Source: Rhodoferax sp. (GTDB taxonomy: Bacteria > Pseudomonadota > Gammaproteobacteria > Burkholderiales > Burkholderiaceae_C). From it: DNA of 64,000 nucleotides. The stretch spans positions 248,001 through 312,000 of the forward strand of contig NZ_JAQTWL010000002.1 of assembly GCF_028689295.1 (NCBI RefSeq), given 5' to 3'. Below are positions 29,323 to 37,461 of the stretch, piece after piece. Each line of letters starts with the position of its first letter. The stretch's first letter is position 1. The notes beneath the pieces are model-generated. The model saw only the letters and a program-made list of their open reading frames with translations, had not been told where the DNA came from and did no database searches. Both the position numbers and the translations under genes were made by a program.

Positions 29323-30188
29323 CACTTCTCCATGGTTTCATTGGCATAAGCCGGCAAGCGGACGCCGCAATGGCGGCAAAAATTGGCATCGGGCATATGG
29401 CCCTCGGTCAGGCATTCCTGGCAGGTTCGGGTGGTGGTGGGCGCATTGCGCGCATAGGCCATTTCAGCCGTGACAATGCCGGTGGGCACCGCCAGCGTGC
29501 CCCAACCCAGCAGCATCATGGCCGACGCAATCAGCCGGCCAAAATCTGTTTTTGGGGTGATGTCGCCAAAGCCAACCGTGGTCATGGTGGTGATGGCCCA
29601 ATAGACCGAAGTTGGAATGCTGGTGAAGCCGTTGACGGGGCCTTCGACCACATACATCAGCGTGCCGATCACCAGCACGATCATCAGCACAGCGGTCAGA
29701 AACACCATGATCTTGCGCTTGCTGGCGCGCAAGGCCTGGCCGATCGTGTGGTACTCCGACACATAGGCCGTGAGCTTGAAGACACGGAACACCCGCAGCA
29801 GCCGCAAGATGCGCACGTCGATCAGCACCGCCACCTCGGGCACCAGCAGGGCCAGGTAAGTAGGCAACAGCGCCAGCAGATCGACGATGCCGTAAAAACT
29901 GAAAACGTAGCGCCAGGGGTGGCGCACACAACTCAGGCGCGCCGCGTACTCCAGGGTGAACACCAGGGTAAAAAACCACTCGGCCAGTATCAACCAGTCG
30001 TGAAAGCGGTTGCTGATGTCATGCACGCTGTCAGCTATCACCACCGCCACGCTGGCCAGAATGACTGCAATCAGCGTCTGATCGAAAAGGCGACCGGCGT
30101 GGGTATCGGCTTCAAAAATAATGGTGTAAAGCCGCAAGCGCCAGCCCGTCAGGGGCTTGCCCAGTACTTTCGCTTTCAAATAGGTCAT
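29322..30188 (-). CDS. Voltage-gated potassium channel with C-terminal zinc ribbon
   Basis: 288 residues, six-helix Kv-type ion channel of the inner membrane. The fourth helix carries regular positive charges (VRILRLLRVFRVFKL), and the pore has the selectivity filter TTVGFGD. After the last helix the C-terminus holds CQECLTEGHMPDANFCRHCG, a CxxC...CxxC zinc ribbon that is extra to the basic channel. It could tether the channel or sense metal or redox state; that is inference. It is translationally coupled to the downstream hydrolase gene. Confidence 0.88.
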   Translation of the reverse strand: MTYLKAKVLGKPLTGWRLRLYTIIFEADTHAGRLFDQTLIAVILASVAVVIADSVHDISNRFHDWLILAEWFFTLVFTLEYAARLSCVRHPWRYVFSFYGIVDLLALLPTYLALLVPEVAVLIDVRILRLLRVFRVFKLTAYVSEYHTIGQALRASKRKIMVFLTAVLMIVLVIGTLMYVVEGPVNGFTSIPTSVYWAITTMTTVGFGDITPKTDFGRLIASAMMLLGWGTLAVPTGIVTAEMAYARNAPTTTRTCQECLTEGHMPDANFCRHCGVRLPAYANETMEK

Positions 30189-30241
30189 CTATGCCTCAAA
30201 GTCGATTCGTTGTCATGGATTTTGACAGCCAATGCCTTGCA

Positions 30242-30256
30242 TGGCATGTTTACTGC
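30242..30256 (+). promoter_or_regulatory. Possible sigma-54 promoter before aapJ
   Basis: TGGCATGTTTACTGC has the sigma-54 GG-N10-GC spacing and is close to TGGCAC-N5-TTGC. It would give a leader of about 175 bases. The match is imperfect and may be chance. Confidence 0.2.
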
Positions 30257-30355
30257 TAGCATTTTGGCCGTGAGACGTTTTTTCAGCGAACTGAATCAGC
30301 TTATGAGCAAATTGCATATACCTCAAGCGTAAACCCGGATGCAAAAGCATTCGGC

Positions 30356-30370
30356 GCACTGTTACAGTGC
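30356..30370 (+). promoter_or_regulatory. NtrC-like palindrome upstream of aapJ
   Basis: GCACTGTTACAGTGC is a perfect inverted repeat that fits GCAC-N7-GTGC, the core of NtrC-type sites. It is 72-86 bases before the aapJ ATG, in a 253-base gap otherwise without genes. Nitrogen control of an amino-acid importer would make sense, but another regulator could own the site. Confidence 0.35.
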
Positions 30371-30441
30371 AATTCTTGTTGAGAAACCCTTTCGTTGGAT
30401 CAACATCACTCGTTTTCCTTTTTTAACTGGAGTAACTAAAT

Positions 30442-31476
30442 ATGCGCATCAGCAATCTTAAAAACCTGGCAATCCTGGCAACCGCCCTGGGCACCCTGGC
30501 CGCACTTCCTGCCCACGCAGGCAAAACGCTGGACGGCATCAAGGCCCGTGGTCAAGTCGTTTGCGGCGTGAACACCGGCCTGGCTGGTTTTGGTGCTGCC
30601 GATTCAAACGGCAAATGGAGCGGCCTGGACGTGGACGTGTGCCGCGCCATCGCAGCTGCCACACTGGGCGACGCTGAAAAAGTCAAATATGTGCCCCTCA
30701 ACGCGCAACAACGCTTTACCGCCCTGCAATCTGGCGAAGTGGATATTCTGTCGCGCAACACCACCTTCACCCTGACCCGTGATGCCTCGCTGGGCCTGAA
30801 TTCCACGGTCACCACTTATTACGACGGCCAGGGTTTCATGGTACCGCTCAAGAGCAAGATCAAGAGCGCCAAGCAGCTCAAGGGCCAAACGGTCTGCGTG
30901 CAGTCCGGCACCACCACCGAGAAAAATCTCACCGACTACTCCAAGGCCAACGGTCTGAACATCAAACCCGTGGTGTTCGAGAAGCTCGAAGCCGCTGAAA
31001 ACGCCTATTTCACCGGCCGTTGCATTGCCTACACCACCGATGCGTCAGGCCTGGCCTCGACCCGTAACAAGGTGGCAAAAAACCCGGCTGACCACATCAT
31101 CCTGCCCGAACTGATCTCCAAGGAACCGCTCGGTCCAATGGTTCGCCGCGGTGACGATGAGTGGTTTGCCATTGTCAAATGGACCATCTACGGTCTGCTC
31201 GAAGCCGAAGAGTACGGCATCACCCAAGCCAATGTGGACAGTCTGAAAACCACCAGCAAAGACCCGGTTGTGACCCGCATTCTGGGTGTCTCCGAAGACA
31301 CCGGCAAGCTGCTGGGCCTGAGCAAGGACTGGATGGCCAACGCCATCAAGGCCACCGGCAATTACGGCGATATTTTCGAGCGAAATGTCGGCCCCAAATC
31401 AGCCCTGGGCCTGCCCCGTGGTGTCAACAACCAGTGGAACAAGGGTGGCCTGATGTACGCCTACCCGGTCCGTTAA
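30442..31476 (+). CDS. aapJ: General L-amino acid ABC transporter, periplasmic binding protein
   Basis: 344 residues. A Sec signal peptide ends at LPAHA (about residue 26), and the mature protein is a type II periplasmic binding protein. Segments typical of AapJ are VVCGVNTGLAGF, GLDVDVCRAIAAA, ILSRNTTFTLTRD and the C-terminal LPRGVNNQWNKGGLMYA. It captures a broad range of L-amino acids and delivers them to AapQM. The ribosome site GGAG is near the ATG. A terminator hairpin separates it from aapQ, which should make the binding protein more abundant than the membrane parts. Confidence 0.95.
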   Translation: MRISNLKNLAILATALGTLAALPAHAGKTLDGIKARGQVVCGVNTGLAGFGAADSNGKWSGLDVDVCRAIAAATLGDAEKVKYVPLNAQQRFTALQSGEVDILSRNTTFTLTRDASLGLNSTVTTYYDGQGFMVPLKSKIKSAKQLKGQTVCVQSGTTTEKNLTDYSKANGLNIKPVVFEKLEAAENAYFTGRCIAYTTDASGLASTRNKVAKNPADHIILPELISKEPLGPMVRRGDDEWFAIVKWTIYGLLEAEEYGITQANVDSLKTTSKDPVVTRILGVSEDTGKLLGLSKDWMANAIKATGNYGDIFERNVGPKSALGLPRGVNNQWNKGGLMYAYPVR

Positions 31477-31494
31477 TCCAAGCGCACAGCGCCC

Positions 31495-31544
31495 AAAGCG
31501 CCGCCTGACATCGTCACAAGCGATTCATGCGGCGCTTTTTTTTT
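31495..31544 (+). terminator. Intrinsic terminator between aapJ and aapQ
   Basis: AAAGCGCCGC pairs with GCGGCGCT (ending 31536), an inner ATCG/CGAT pair closes the loop, and nine T residues follow. It lies inside the operon, so it probably acts as a partial terminator that lowers expression of the permease genes relative to aapJ. Confidence 0.8.
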
Positions 31545-31561
31545 GATGGATGGCAAGCACG

Positions 31562-32737
31562 ATGAAACCACAAACTCCTCCCAAAAAAAATAACTGGTCC
31601 TGGCGCAGCCAGGCCTTCCGGGGCCTGATTTACCAGCTCATCGCCATTGCGGCCATTGCCGGCGTGGCCTGGTTTCTGGCCCACAACACGCTCGTCAACA
31701 TGCGGGTGCGCGGCATCCAGAGCGGCTTTGATTTCTTGAACCAGGCCGCCGGCTTCGACATTGGCGAAAGCCTGTACCCCTTTGATTCGGCACAACCCTA
31801 TTGGCAAGCGTTTTTGGTCGGTGTCACCAACACGCTGCGCGTGGCCGTGCTGGGCATCATTCTGGCGACCATCCTGGGCACCCTGCTGGGTGTGGGCCGC
31901 TTCTCGCGCAACGCCCTGGTGCGCGGCCTGTGCCTGTCTTACGTTGAATTTTTCCGCAACATCCCGGTGCTGCTGCAATTGCTGATGTGGTACGTGATCC
32001 TGACCGAAGTGTTGCCCGCAGCGGCGGATGCCTGGACGCTGGGACCGCTATTTTTGAGCAAGGGGGGCCTGAACTTCCCTATCCCGGTCTGGAGCACCGG
32101 GCAACTCTGGGCTGCCTACGGCTTGTTGCCCGGCTTGCTGCTGGGCTGGGCTTACCGGCGCTGGGCCATCAGCCAGTTCGAGGCCACCGGGCGACCCCGC
32201 AGCATGGTGCTGCTGCCCGCGTTGATCGTGCTGCTGTCGAGCTTTGCGGGTTGGGCTTTGGGGGGTGCGCCCACCGAGTTCAATCGCCCCGTCAAAGGTG
32301 ATTTTTCGATTGAAAACGGTGGTGCCCTGACGCCTGAATTTCTGGCGGTGCTGATGGGTTTGACGCTTTACACGGCGTCCTTCATTGCCGAAGTGGTGCG
32401 CGGGGGCATTGCCTCGGTGGCGCGCGGCCAGGGCGAAGCGGCCTCGGCTCTGGGCTTGAACCGCAACCAGGAAATGCGTCTGGTCATGCTGCCGCAAGCG
32501 CTGCGCGTCATCATTCCCCCGCTCACCAACCAATACCTGAATCTGACCAAAAACTCTTCGCTCGCCGTGGCCATTGGCTACCCCGATGTGGTGTCGATCG
32601 CCAACACGGCGCTCAACCAGACCGGGCGTGCCGTGGAATGCATCTCGCTGGTGATGCTGGTGTACCTGATCACCTCGCTGGGCACGTCCCTGCTGATGAA
32701 CTGGTACAACAGCCGTGCCGCCATCAAGGAACGTTGA
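31562..32737 (+). CDS. aapQ: General L-amino acid ABC transporter permease AapQ
   Basis: 391 residues, inner-membrane permease of the HisMQ family with about eight predicted helices. The transporter EAA-type loop is near residues 270-300 (EVVRGGIASVARGQGEAASALGL). A large insertion between helices is usual for AapQ compared with short HisQ proteins. I chose the ATG at 31562: in-frame ATG at 31550 lies directly against the T-run of the terminator with no room for a ribosome site. Translation probably uses GGATGG at about 31548. Confidence 0.93.
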   Translation: MKPQTPPKKNNWSWRSQAFRGLIYQLIAIAAIAGVAWFLAHNTLVNMRVRGIQSGFDFLNQAAGFDIGESLYPFDSAQPYWQAFLVGVTNTLRVAVLGIILATILGTLLGVGRFSRNALVRGLCLSYVEFFRNIPVLLQLLMWYVILTEVLPAAADAWTLGPLFLSKGGLNFPIPVWSTGQLWAAYGLLPGLLLGWAYRRWAISQFEATGRPRSMVLLPALIVLLSSFAGWALGGAPTEFNRPVKGDFSIENGGALTPEFLAVLMGLTLYTASFIAEVVRGGIASVARGQGEAASALGLNRNQEMRLVMLPQALRVIIPPLTNQYLNLTKNSSLAVAIGYPDVVSIANTALNQTGRAVECISLVMLVYLITSLGTSLLMNWYNSRAAIKER

Positions 32738-32750
32738 ACAGGACCAAGCC

Positions 32751-33854
32751 ATGAATACCACAACGTTTCAACCGATCGCGCCGCGCCCGGCACCCGTCAA
32801 TACCGAGGGCCCGGTGGCCTGGGTCAAGGCCAACTTGCTGGCCGACTGGAAAACCTCGCTGGCCACCCTCATCATTGGCGGCGTGCTGCTGTGGCTGGTG
32901 CCGCAAATCCTGAACTGGGCCATCGTCAAGGCCGTCTGGGTGCCCGACTACGATGCCTGCCGCGCCGACGGCGCGGGCGCCTGCTGGGGCGTGATTGCCG
33001 AAAAATACCGCATCATCATTTTTGGCCGCTACCCGTTCGAAGAACAGTGGCGCCCGCTGGTCGCCACGGTGCTGCTCATTGGCTTGCTGGTGGCCAGTTG
33101 CATGCGCAAGTTCTGGCACGCGTGGCTGCCGCTGCTCTGGATTGTGGTGTTCGCCGTCTTCTTTGCACTGATGTACGGCAACACGATGGGCCTGAGCCGT
33201 GTGGAGACCGATCGCTGGGGCGGCCTGCCCCTGACGATTCTGCTGGCCTCGGTGTCATTGGTGCTGTCGTTCCCGATTGCCCTGCTGGTGGCGCTTGGGC
33301 GACGCTCCAATCTGCCCGCCATTCGCAGCTTTTGCACCCTTTATGTCGAGCTGATCCGCGGTGTGCCGCTGATCTCGGTGCTGTTCATGGCCTCGTTCAT
33401 GTTCCCGCTGTTCATGCCGCCCGATGTCAAGATCGATGTGCTGGTGCGCGTGCTGGTGGGCATCACGCTGTTTGCCGCGGCTTATTCGGCCGAGGTCATT
33501 CGGGGCGGCCTGCAGGCGGTACCCAAGGGCCAGGTCGAAGCTGCCGCCACACTGGGCTTGTCGTACTGGCAAACCCAGCGCAAGATCGTCCTGCCGCAGG
33601 CGCTGGCCATGGTGGTGCCGGGCATCATGAACAACTTCATCTCCACCTTCAAGGACACCTCGCTGGTGACCATCGTGAGCCTGTACGAATTGACGGGCGC
33701 CATGAGCCTGGCGCTCAATTCAGACGCCAACTGGCGGCCGTTCACCATTGAGGGCTACATCTTCATCGCGCTGATTTATTTTGTGTTTTGCTTCTCCATG
33801 TCGCGCTACAGCCACTGGGTGGAGACGCAGGTCAACAAGAGCAAATTGAGATAA
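32751..33854 (+). CDS. aapM: General L-amino acid ABC transporter permease AapM
   Basis: 367 residues, second permease, pairing with AapQ. The loop AEVIRGGLQAVPKGQVEAA and the helices around it match the HisMQ family. The large domain between helices 1 and 3 includes a Cys-containing periplasmic loop. It starts 13 bases after aapQ with AGGA upstream. A palindromic repeat separates it from aapP. Confidence 0.93.
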   Translation: MNTTTFQPIAPRPAPVNTEGPVAWVKANLLADWKTSLATLIIGGVLLWLVPQILNWAIVKAVWVPDYDACRADGAGACWGVIAEKYRIIIFGRYPFEEQWRPLVATVLLIGLLVASCMRKFWHAWLPLLWIVVFAVFFALMYGNTMGLSRVETDRWGGLPLTILLASVSLVLSFPIALLVALGRRSNLPAIRSFCTLYVELIRGVPLISVLFMASFMFPLFMPPDVKIDVLVRVLVGITLFAAAYSAEVIRGGLQAVPKGQVEAAATLGLSYWQTQRKIVLPQALAMVVPGIMNNFISTFKDTSLVTIVSLYELTGAMSLALNSDANWRPFTIEGYIFIALIYFVFCFSMSRYSHWVETQVNKSKLR

Positions 33855-33866
33855 CGGTTATGTACC

Positions 33867-33935
33867 GTCATTGCGAGGAACCCCGCGACGCGGCAATCCA
33901 TGAACCCTGGATTGCCACGCTTCGCTCGCAATGAC
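33867..33935. repeat. Dispersed palindromic repeat, copy 2
   Basis: A 69-base near-perfect palindrome between aapM and aapP. It begins GTCATTGCGAGG, has GGCAATCCA facing TGGATTGCC across a 7-base centre, and ends CTCGCAATGAC. It is related to the degenerate copy at 10263-10340. It lies inside an operon, so the RNA would form a long hairpin between aapM and aapP. Confidence 0.85.
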
Positions 33936-33979
33936 AAATTTCCTGTCCACGATTTTCAATACCTCAACAGATCATCATC

Positions 33980-34738
33980 ATGGCTGACACCAATACCTCC
34001 ACCCCCATCATCACCTTTGACAAAGTCAACAAGTGGTACGGCAACAACTTTCATGTGCTGCGCGACATCGACCTGAGCGTGGCCAAGGGCGAGCGCATCG
34101 TCATCTGCGGGCCATCGGGCTCGGGCAAATCCACCCTGATCCGCTGCATCAACCGCCTCGAAGAACACCAGCAGGGCCACCTGATTGTCGATGGCACCGA
34201 ACTGACCGACGACGTCAAGGCGATTGACCGCGTGCGCAAGGAAGTCGGCATGGTGTTCCAGCAGTTCAACCTGTTCCCGCACCTCACGGTGCTGGAAAAC
34301 CTGACGCTGTCGCCGATGTGGGTCGGCAAAATGCCCAAGAAAGAAGCCGAAGAAAAAGCCATGGTCCAGCTCAACCGGGTGCGCATCGCCGAACAGGCCA
34401 ACAAGTACCCGCTGCAGCTTTCGGGCGGTCAGCAGCAGCGTGTGGCGATTGCCCGCGCCTTATGCCTGAAACCCAAGATCATGCTGTTCGACGAACCCAC
34501 CAGCGCGCTCGACCCCGAGATGATCAAGGAAGTGCTCGACGTGATGATCGCCATGGCCGACGAAGGCATCACCATGCTCTGCGTCACGCACGAAATGGGA
34601 TTTGCCAAGGCAGTGGCCGACCGCGTGATCTTCATGGACCAGGGCCAGATCGTCGAGCAAAACAACCCGCACGACTTCTTCAACAACCCGCAAAGCGAGC
34701 GCAGCAAGGACTTTTTGTCAAAGATCCTGGGACATTAA
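33980..34738 (+). CDS. aapP: General L-amino acid ABC transporter ATPase AapP
   Basis: 252 residues. It hydrolyses ATP to drive AapQM. Walker A is GPSGSGKST, the signature LSGGQQQR, Walker B IMLFDEP and the switch His in CVTHEMGF. It belongs to the polar amino acid ATPase group (GlnQ/HisP). The region before the ATG lacks a strong ribosome site. The gene ends in a 4-base overlap with the convergent pmbA. Confidence 0.96.
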   Translation: MADTNTSTPIITFDKVNKWYGNNFHVLRDIDLSVAKGERIVICGPSGSGKSTLIRCINRLEEHQQGHLIVDGTELTDDVKAIDRVRKEVGMVFQQFNLFPHLTVLENLTLSPMWVGKMPKKEAEEKAMVQLNRVRIAEQANKYPLQLSGGQQQRVAIARALCLKPKIMLFDEPTSALDPEMIKEVLDVMIAMADEGITMLCVTHEMGFAKAVADRVIFMDQGQIVEQNNPHDFFNNPQSERSKDFLSKILGH

Positions 34739-36174
34739 CTCCCGGCCACCTTCATCTTGCCGATGAGGATCGAGCCCACGGTTTTGGCGCCATAGTTGTA
34801 GGCATCGGCGCCCACCGCCACGATGCCCTTGAGCATGGCCTTCATGTTGCCGGCAATGGTGATCTCGTGCACTGGATAAGCGATGCGGCCTTTTTCCACC
34901 CAGAAGCCGCTGGCCCCGCGCGAATAGTCGCCGGTCACGTAGTTGACGCCGCTGCCCATCAGCTCGGTCACAAATAGCCCGGTGCCCAGGCGCTGCAGCA
35001 TGGCCTCCAGATCGTCGCCAGCGCGGGTCAGGCGCGACGTGAACACCAGGTTGTGCGAGCCGCCCGCATTGCCCGTGGTTTTCATGCCCAGTTTGCGCGC
35101 CGAGTAGCTGCCCAGAAAATAGCCCTGCACCCTGCCCGCCTCGACCACGCTGCGCGCCCGCACCCGCACGCCTTCGTCGTCAAACGGCGAGCTGCCCTTG
35201 CCGCGCTTGATGAACGGGTCTTCCAGAATGTCAATGTGCTTGGGAAACACCGGTTTGCCCAAAGAATCGAGCAAAAAACTGCTCTTGCGGTACAGCGCGC
35301 CGCCGCTGACGGCCTGCACAAAGCTGCCCAGCAGGCCGGCGGCCAGCGGCGACTCGAACAGCACCGGGCATTCGGTGGTGGCGATCTTGCGGGCATGCAG
35401 GCGGCTCAAAGCGCGCTCGGCGGCATAACGCCCCACCGCCTCGGGGGAAGCCAGCTCGGCGGCATTGCGCTGCGAGCTGTACCAGTAGTCGCGCTGCATA
35501 TCATCGCCGCGCCCGGCAATCGGCGACACCGACACCGAATGGCGCGAGCTGGCGTAGCCGCCGCGAAAGCCATGCGTGTGGGCGCTGAAAAAGTGCGACT
35601 GCTGGGCCGACACGCCAGCGCCCTCGCTGTTGGTAATACGCTTGTCCACGGCTAACGCAGCCGTCTCGGCCTGCAGCGCAATCTGCGCCGCCTGCTCGCT
35701 GGTGATCGTCCAGGGGAAAAACAACTCCAGGTCGGTGCGCTGCTCATCAGCGCGGGCAATGTCGGCCTCGTCGGGCAGCGCCGCAAACGGGTCTTCAGCG
35801 GTAAAACGGGCAATGTCGAACGCGGCCTGCACGGTCTGCTCGATGGCCGCCTGCGAAAAATCGGAGGTGCTGGCGTTGCCGCGGCGCTGGCCCAGGTGCA
35901 CGGTGATGCCGAGCGACTTGTCACGGTTGCGCTCCACGTTTTCCAGCTCGCCCTTGCGCACCGACACGCTCAGGCCGCAGCCCTCCGAGGCGTGCGCCGC
36001 GGCGTCGGTGGCGCCGAGTTTTTTGGCATGGGCCAGGGCCGAATCGACCAGACCTTCAAAAAAAGTGCGGCTGTAGCTGAAGCCATTGGCCGGCATATCG
36101 GCGCTTTTGTTTGACGGGGTAGCGGCGGCGCGGCTCGACTTGGAAGCGCGCCTGGGGGTGTTGGATGTGTTCAT
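34735..36174 (-). CDS. pmbA: TldE/PmbA metalloprotease subunit
   Basis: 479 residues. PmbA (TldE) forms the TldD/E protease, which matures microcin B17 and degrades CcdA in E. coli; its role outside such systems is less clear. Family segments are seen: [24 protein letters not shown]-like [27 protein letters not shown] and [14 protein letters not shown]. The N-terminus has a disordered Ser/Ala-rich extension of about 35 residues. I took the ATG at 36174; the longer frame would overlap the divergent darP start at 36197. The two genes are separated by only 22 bases. Confidence 0.92.
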   Translation of the reverse strand: MNTSNTPRRASKSSRAAATPSNKSADMPANGFSYSRTFFEGLVDSALAHAKKLGATDAAAHASEGCGLSVSVRKGELENVERNRDKSLGITVHLGQRRGNASTSDFSQAAIEQTVQAAFDIARFTAEDPFAALPDEADIARADEQRTDLELFFPWTITSEQAAQIALQAETAALAVDKRITNSEGAGVSAQQSHFFSAHTHGFRGGYASSRHSVSVSPIAGRGDDMQRDYWYSSQRNAAELASPEAVGRYAAERALSRLHARKIATTECPVLFESPLAAGLLGSFVQAVSGGALYRKSSFLLDSLGKPVFPKHIDILEDPFIKRGKGSSPFDDEGVRVRARSVVEAGRVQGYFLGSYSARKLGMKTTGNAGGSHNLVFTSRLTRAGDDLEAMLQRLGTGLFVTELMGSGVNYVTGDYSRGASGFWVEKGRIAYPVHEITIAGNMKAMLKGIVAVGADAYNYGAKTVGSILIGKMKVAGS

Positions 36175-36196
36175 AGCGCGGCTATGATACTTGTCT

Positions 36197-36850
36197 ATGT
36201 CAAGAAAACTCAAAAAAGGCTATTTCGTGCGTGGCGAGTTCGTCGCCGAGGGCAGCGAGCGCGACCTGGAGCTCAAGGCCGAGCTCAAGGGCACCGACGA
36301 CCAAAGCCGCACCGACCTCAAACGCGAGAGCACCGAGCTGCAAAAGCTGGGCGCCGATTTGCTGGAACTGCGCGCCGATACGCTGGCCAGGCTGGACCTG
36401 TCCGACAAGTTCAAGGATGCAATTGAAGAAGCCAAACGCATCACCAACTTCGAGGGCAAGCGGCGCCAGATGCAGTTCATCGGCAAACTCATGCGCAAGC
36501 TCGAACCCGAGGTGCTCGAAGCCGTCAAAAAGGCGCTCCATGACGAAGCCACCGGCTCGGCCGCCGACAACCTGACGCTGCACCAGGCCGAGATCTGGCG
36601 CGACCGCCTGATTGCCGACGACGATGCCGCCGCCCAATGGATCACCCAGAACCCCGGCTGCGACAACCAGCAGCTGCGCGCGCTGATTCGCCAGGCGCGC
36701 AAGGACGCCAAGCCAGCCAAACCCGGCGCCCTGCCGCGCCATGGCCGCGCCTATCGCGAAATATTTCAACTGGTGCGCGAGCAGCTCGGCGCCATTCCGC
36801 CGCACGACCACACCGACACGCCTTTCAGCCCCGCCAGAGAAGCCTCATGA
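36197..36850 (+). CDS. darP: DarP/YjgA ribosome-associated protein (DUF615)
   Basis: 217 residues, highly charged and helical, of the YjgA/DUF615 family. In E. coli YjgA (DarP) binds late 50S assembly intermediates and promotes peptidyl-transferase centre maturation. Family segments: KRESTELQKLGADLLEL, FEGKRRQMQFIGKLMRK and the C-terminal GRAYREIFQLVRE. The ATG at 36197 is preferred over the TTG at 36191. It is divergent from pmbA, and its stop overlaps the start of mog (ATGA). Confidence 0.9.
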   Translation: MSRKLKKGYFVRGEFVAEGSERDLELKAELKGTDDQSRTDLKRESTELQKLGADLLELRADTLARLDLSDKFKDAIEEAKRITNFEGKRRQMQFIGKLMRKLEPEVLEAVKKALHDEATGSAADNLTLHQAEIWRDRLIADDDAAAQWITQNPGCDNQQLRALIRQARKDAKPAKPGALPRHGRAYREIFQLVREQLGAIPPHDHTDTPFSPAREAS

Positions 36851-37461
36851 GTACCGCTGTTGCCAACCCCTACCCACCCGTCAAAATCGGCATCGTTTCG
36901 GTCAGCGACCGCGCCTCAGCCGGCATCTACGTTGACAAAGGCCTGCCCGCGCTGCAAGACTGGCTCAGCCGCGCTTTAAAGAACCCGCTGCAGTTCGAAC
37001 CGCGCCTGATCCCTGACGAGCAGGCCGCTATTCAAGCAGCGCTGATCGAGCTGGTGGACGCCGGCTGCGCCCTGGTGCTCACCACCGGCGGCACCGGCCC
37101 GGCGCTGCGCGACGTCACCCCTGAAGCCACACTGGCCGTGGCGCACAAGGAAATGCCTGGCTTTGGCGAGCAGATGCGCCAGATCAGCCTGAACTTTGTG
37201 CCCACCGCGATTCTGTCGCGCCAGGTGGCGGTGATCCGCAACCAGACCCTCATCATCAACCTGCCGGGCCAGCCCAAGTCGATCGCCGAAACGCTGGAAG
37301 GCCTGCGCGACGCTGACGGCAAATCAGTGGTGCCCGGCATCTTTGCCGCCGTGCCCTATTGCATCGACCTGATCGGCGGGCCGTACCTGGAAGCCGATGA
37401 AGCGGTGTGCAAGGCCTGGCGCCCCAAAACTGCGGTCCGGAGTTTTCCCACTACACCATAG
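36847..37461 (+). CDS. mog: Molybdopterin adenylyltransferase
   Basis: 204 residues, MogA/MoaB family. It adenylylates molybdopterin, the step before molybdate insertion. Motifs: IGIVSVSDRASAGIY, LVLTTGGTGPALRDVTPEAT with the substrate-binding loop, and INLPGQPKSIAETL. A plausible need is supplying Mo cofactor to NarG. The start overlaps darP by 4 bases. The 3' end overlaps the convergent restriction enzyme gene by 11 bases. Confidence 0.94.
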   Translation: MSTAVANPYPPVKIGIVSVSDRASAGIYVDKGLPALQDWLSRALKNPLQFEPRLIPDEQAAIQAALIELVDAGCALVLTTGGTGPALRDVTPEATLAVAHKEMPGFGEQMRQISLNFVPTAILSRQVAVIRNQTLIINLPGQPKSIAETLEGLRDADGKSVVPGIFAAVPYCIDLIGGPYLEADEAVCKAWRPKTAVRSFPTTP

